Below are positions 11,521 through 12,691 of a stretch of 12,691 nucleotides of DNA, one piece after another. This DNA is from Bacteroidota bacterium (GTDB taxonomy: Bacteria > Bacteroidota > Bacteroidia > Flavobacteriales > Flavobacteriaceae): contig JAEYZX010000028.1 in assembly GCA_023427845.1 (NCBI GenBank), positions 1 through 12,691 of the forward strand, read 5' to 3'. The position numbers and the translations under genes are program-made. Below the pieces are notes generated by a model. That model saw only the letters and a list, made by a program, of their open reading frames with translations. It was not told where the DNA came from and did not search any database. Within the stretch, counting starts at the first letter, position 1. Each line of letters opens with the position of its first letter.

Positions 11521-12691
11521 TTAAAATGTGTTGTTTAGTGAGTGTGTGTCGCCATTGTTGGCAAAATGTTTCATAATAATATTGGTTGCATTTTTGTTCA
11601 TCTGTACAAAAGTGCTGCAAATATGTCCTTTTTCATTTCGGATGTCATCATTTGCGATCAAATCTTCAAATGCTTCATTCAGTTCCGATTGATTCGAAAC
11701 CGAAATGCATCCGCCCATGTTTACAAGCGCAACCGCTTCGGCAAAATGCGAATAATTTGGCCCGATCACTATAGGAACCCCGAATGTTGCAGGTTCCAAA
11801 ATATTATGAACTCCCGGATTGCCGAACCCGCCGCCCACATATGCAATATCGGCATAGCTGTAAATCCTGGTCAGGATGCCTATGGTGTCAATTATAAAGA
11901 CGTCATAATCTGCGAGCGTACTATCGGCCCTTTCCGAGTACAGTACCGTCATTTTTGAAATCGCCGATTTCAGATAAGCAATCTGCTCGGGCTTAATATT
12001 ATGCGGCGCAATTACAAATTTAACATCATTCGAAGACGAATTTATATACTCAACAAGCAATTCCTCGTCTTTCGGCCACGAGCTTCCAACCACGACCAAT
12101 AGCTTGCCATCCTTAAAATTAAAAATGAAATCGAGGTGATTGTCTTTTTGCAGAATCGTGGCAACACGGTCAAACCGCGTATCTCCCGAGACCGTCACAT
12201 TGGTTTTTCCAAGCCTATTAAGCAATTCCTTCGACGTTGAATTCTGCACAAAAAAATGATTGAACGCATCAAGCGCTTTCCTGTAAAACCCGCCGTACCA
12301 CTTGAAAAACACCTGGTTTTCCCTAAAAATTCCCGAAATCAGGTAGGTCGGAACCTGACGCTTTTTCAATTCATCCAAATAGTTCGGCCAAAATTCGTAT
12401 TTGATAAAAAATGCTATTTCAGGATTGATTTTATTCAGAAACCGCACTGCATTTCTTCTCGTGTCCAAAGGAAGATAAATCGTAACATCGGCAACAGCGT
12501 TGTTTTTTCTGACCTCATAACCGGATGGGGAAAAAAACGTCAGTACGATCTTATGAATGGGAAATTGTTCTTTTATTCGTTCAATCACCGGAAGCCCCTG
12601 TTCATATTCGCCGAGTGAGGCGGCATGAAACCATATCGTTTTGTCGTCGGAAGAAAGTTTTTGTTTGAGAATGCGGAACGTTTTGTTGCGG
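11521..12691 (-). CDS. waaA: 3-deoxy-D-manno-octulosonic acid (Kdo) transferase, 5' end missing
   Basis: The frame is open from the right edge to a stop at 11521, giving the last 389 residues. WaaA (KdtA, glycosyltransferase family 30) adds Kdo from CMP-Kdo to lipid A on the cytoplasmic face of the inner membrane. The N-terminal domain shows WFHAASLGEYEQG, with the conserved catalytic Glu of LGE encoded at 12607-12609, then LTFFSPSGYE and the IKYEFWPNYL segment. The C-terminal donor-binding domain shows VVGSSWPKDEE, APHNIKPEQ, YVGGGFGNPGVHNILEPA and GPNYSHFAEA. Only the N-terminal membrane anchor, a few dozen residues, should be missing. A GTG at 12588 is internal, because the conserved LGE motif lies upstream of it and in frame. 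The S46 peptidase gene begins 10 bases downstream on the same strand. Confidence 0.94.
   Translation of the reverse strand, partial: RNKTFRILKQKLSSDDKTIWFHAASLGEYEQGLPVIERIKEQFPIHKIVLTFFSPSGYEVRKNNAVADVTIYLPLDTRRNAVRFLNKINPEIAFFIKYEFWPNYLDELKKRQVPTYLISGIFRENQVFFKWYGGFYRKALDAFNHFFVQNSTSKELLNRLGKTNVTVSGDTRFDRVATILQKDNHLDFIFNFKDGKLLVVVGSSWPKDEELLVEYINSSSNDVKFVIAPHNIKPEQIAYLKSAISKMTVLYSERADSTLADYDVFIIDTIGILTRIYSYADIAYVGGGFGNPGVHNILEPATFGVPIVIGPNYSHFAEAVALVNMGGCISVSNQSELNEAFEDLIANDDIRNEKGHICSTFVQMNKNATNIIMKHFANNGDTHSLNNTF

Noticed and set aside
12586..12588. GTG at 12588 as the start of waaA
   Set aside because: The frame stays open to the edge, and the essential LGE motif lies upstream of this codon, so the GTG is an internal valine.
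1..12691. CRISPR array, insertion sequence, toxin-antitoxin pair or defence cluster
   Set aside because: No spaced direct repeats, transposase or integrase motifs, or small two-gene toxin modules were seen on either strand.

Overview
The window looks like ordinary chromosomal core from a Flavobacteriia-type Bacteroidota, most like Flavobacterium. The reasons are the promoter grammar (TAnnTTTG -7 boxes, one with a TTTG -33 box exactly 19 bases upstream), the absence of clear Shine-Dalgarno sequences, moderate AT-richness, and the gene families: an S46 dipeptidyl-peptidase, a FolK-deoxynucleoside kinase fusion, a DUF1573 protein, a 67K-type SppA and a single-chain Kdo transferase. The assignment rests on recognition, not on a database search.

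Left part (1-5428). On the minus strand lie the 5' part of an AsmA-family envelope protein (cut by the left edge), sppA, a TrmH/SpoU-family RNA methyltransferase and a secreted DUF1573 protein. A bifunctional folK-deoxynucleoside kinase gene lies on the plus strand, divergent from sppA and convergent with the methyltransferase gene, whose stop codon is only 4 bases away. Middle part (5429-8930). mutS (TTG start) is divergent from the DUF1573 gene. It is followed by a tRNA-Gly(GCC)/tRNA-Leu(UAA) pair with a near-ideal Bacteroidota promoter and a strong terminator, then a YegP-like DUF1508 protein. Right part (8941-12691). A bidirectional terminator separates the YegP-like gene from a leftward block: a tiny Thr/Glu-rich lipoprotein with its own promoter, an S46 peptidase predicted to be DPP11-like, and waaA (Kdo transferase, cut by the right edge), which is probably co-transcribed with the peptidase.

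Functionally the window mixes envelope biogenesis and quality control (AsmA-like, SppA, WaaA, lipoprotein, S46 peptidase), nucleotide and folate metabolism (FolK-dNK), RNA modification and tRNAs, and DNA mismatch repair (MutS). I saw no mobile element, integrase, CRISPR array, toxin-antitoxin pair or defence island, and I do not think an undescribed multi-gene system is present. The points most worth a second look are three genes whose start codons lie 12-25 bases after a terminator-like hairpin, the FolK-dNK fusion, the specificity-type Arg in the S46 peptidase, the codon-optimised Thr/Glu lipoprotein, and the zero-gap convergent gene pair.
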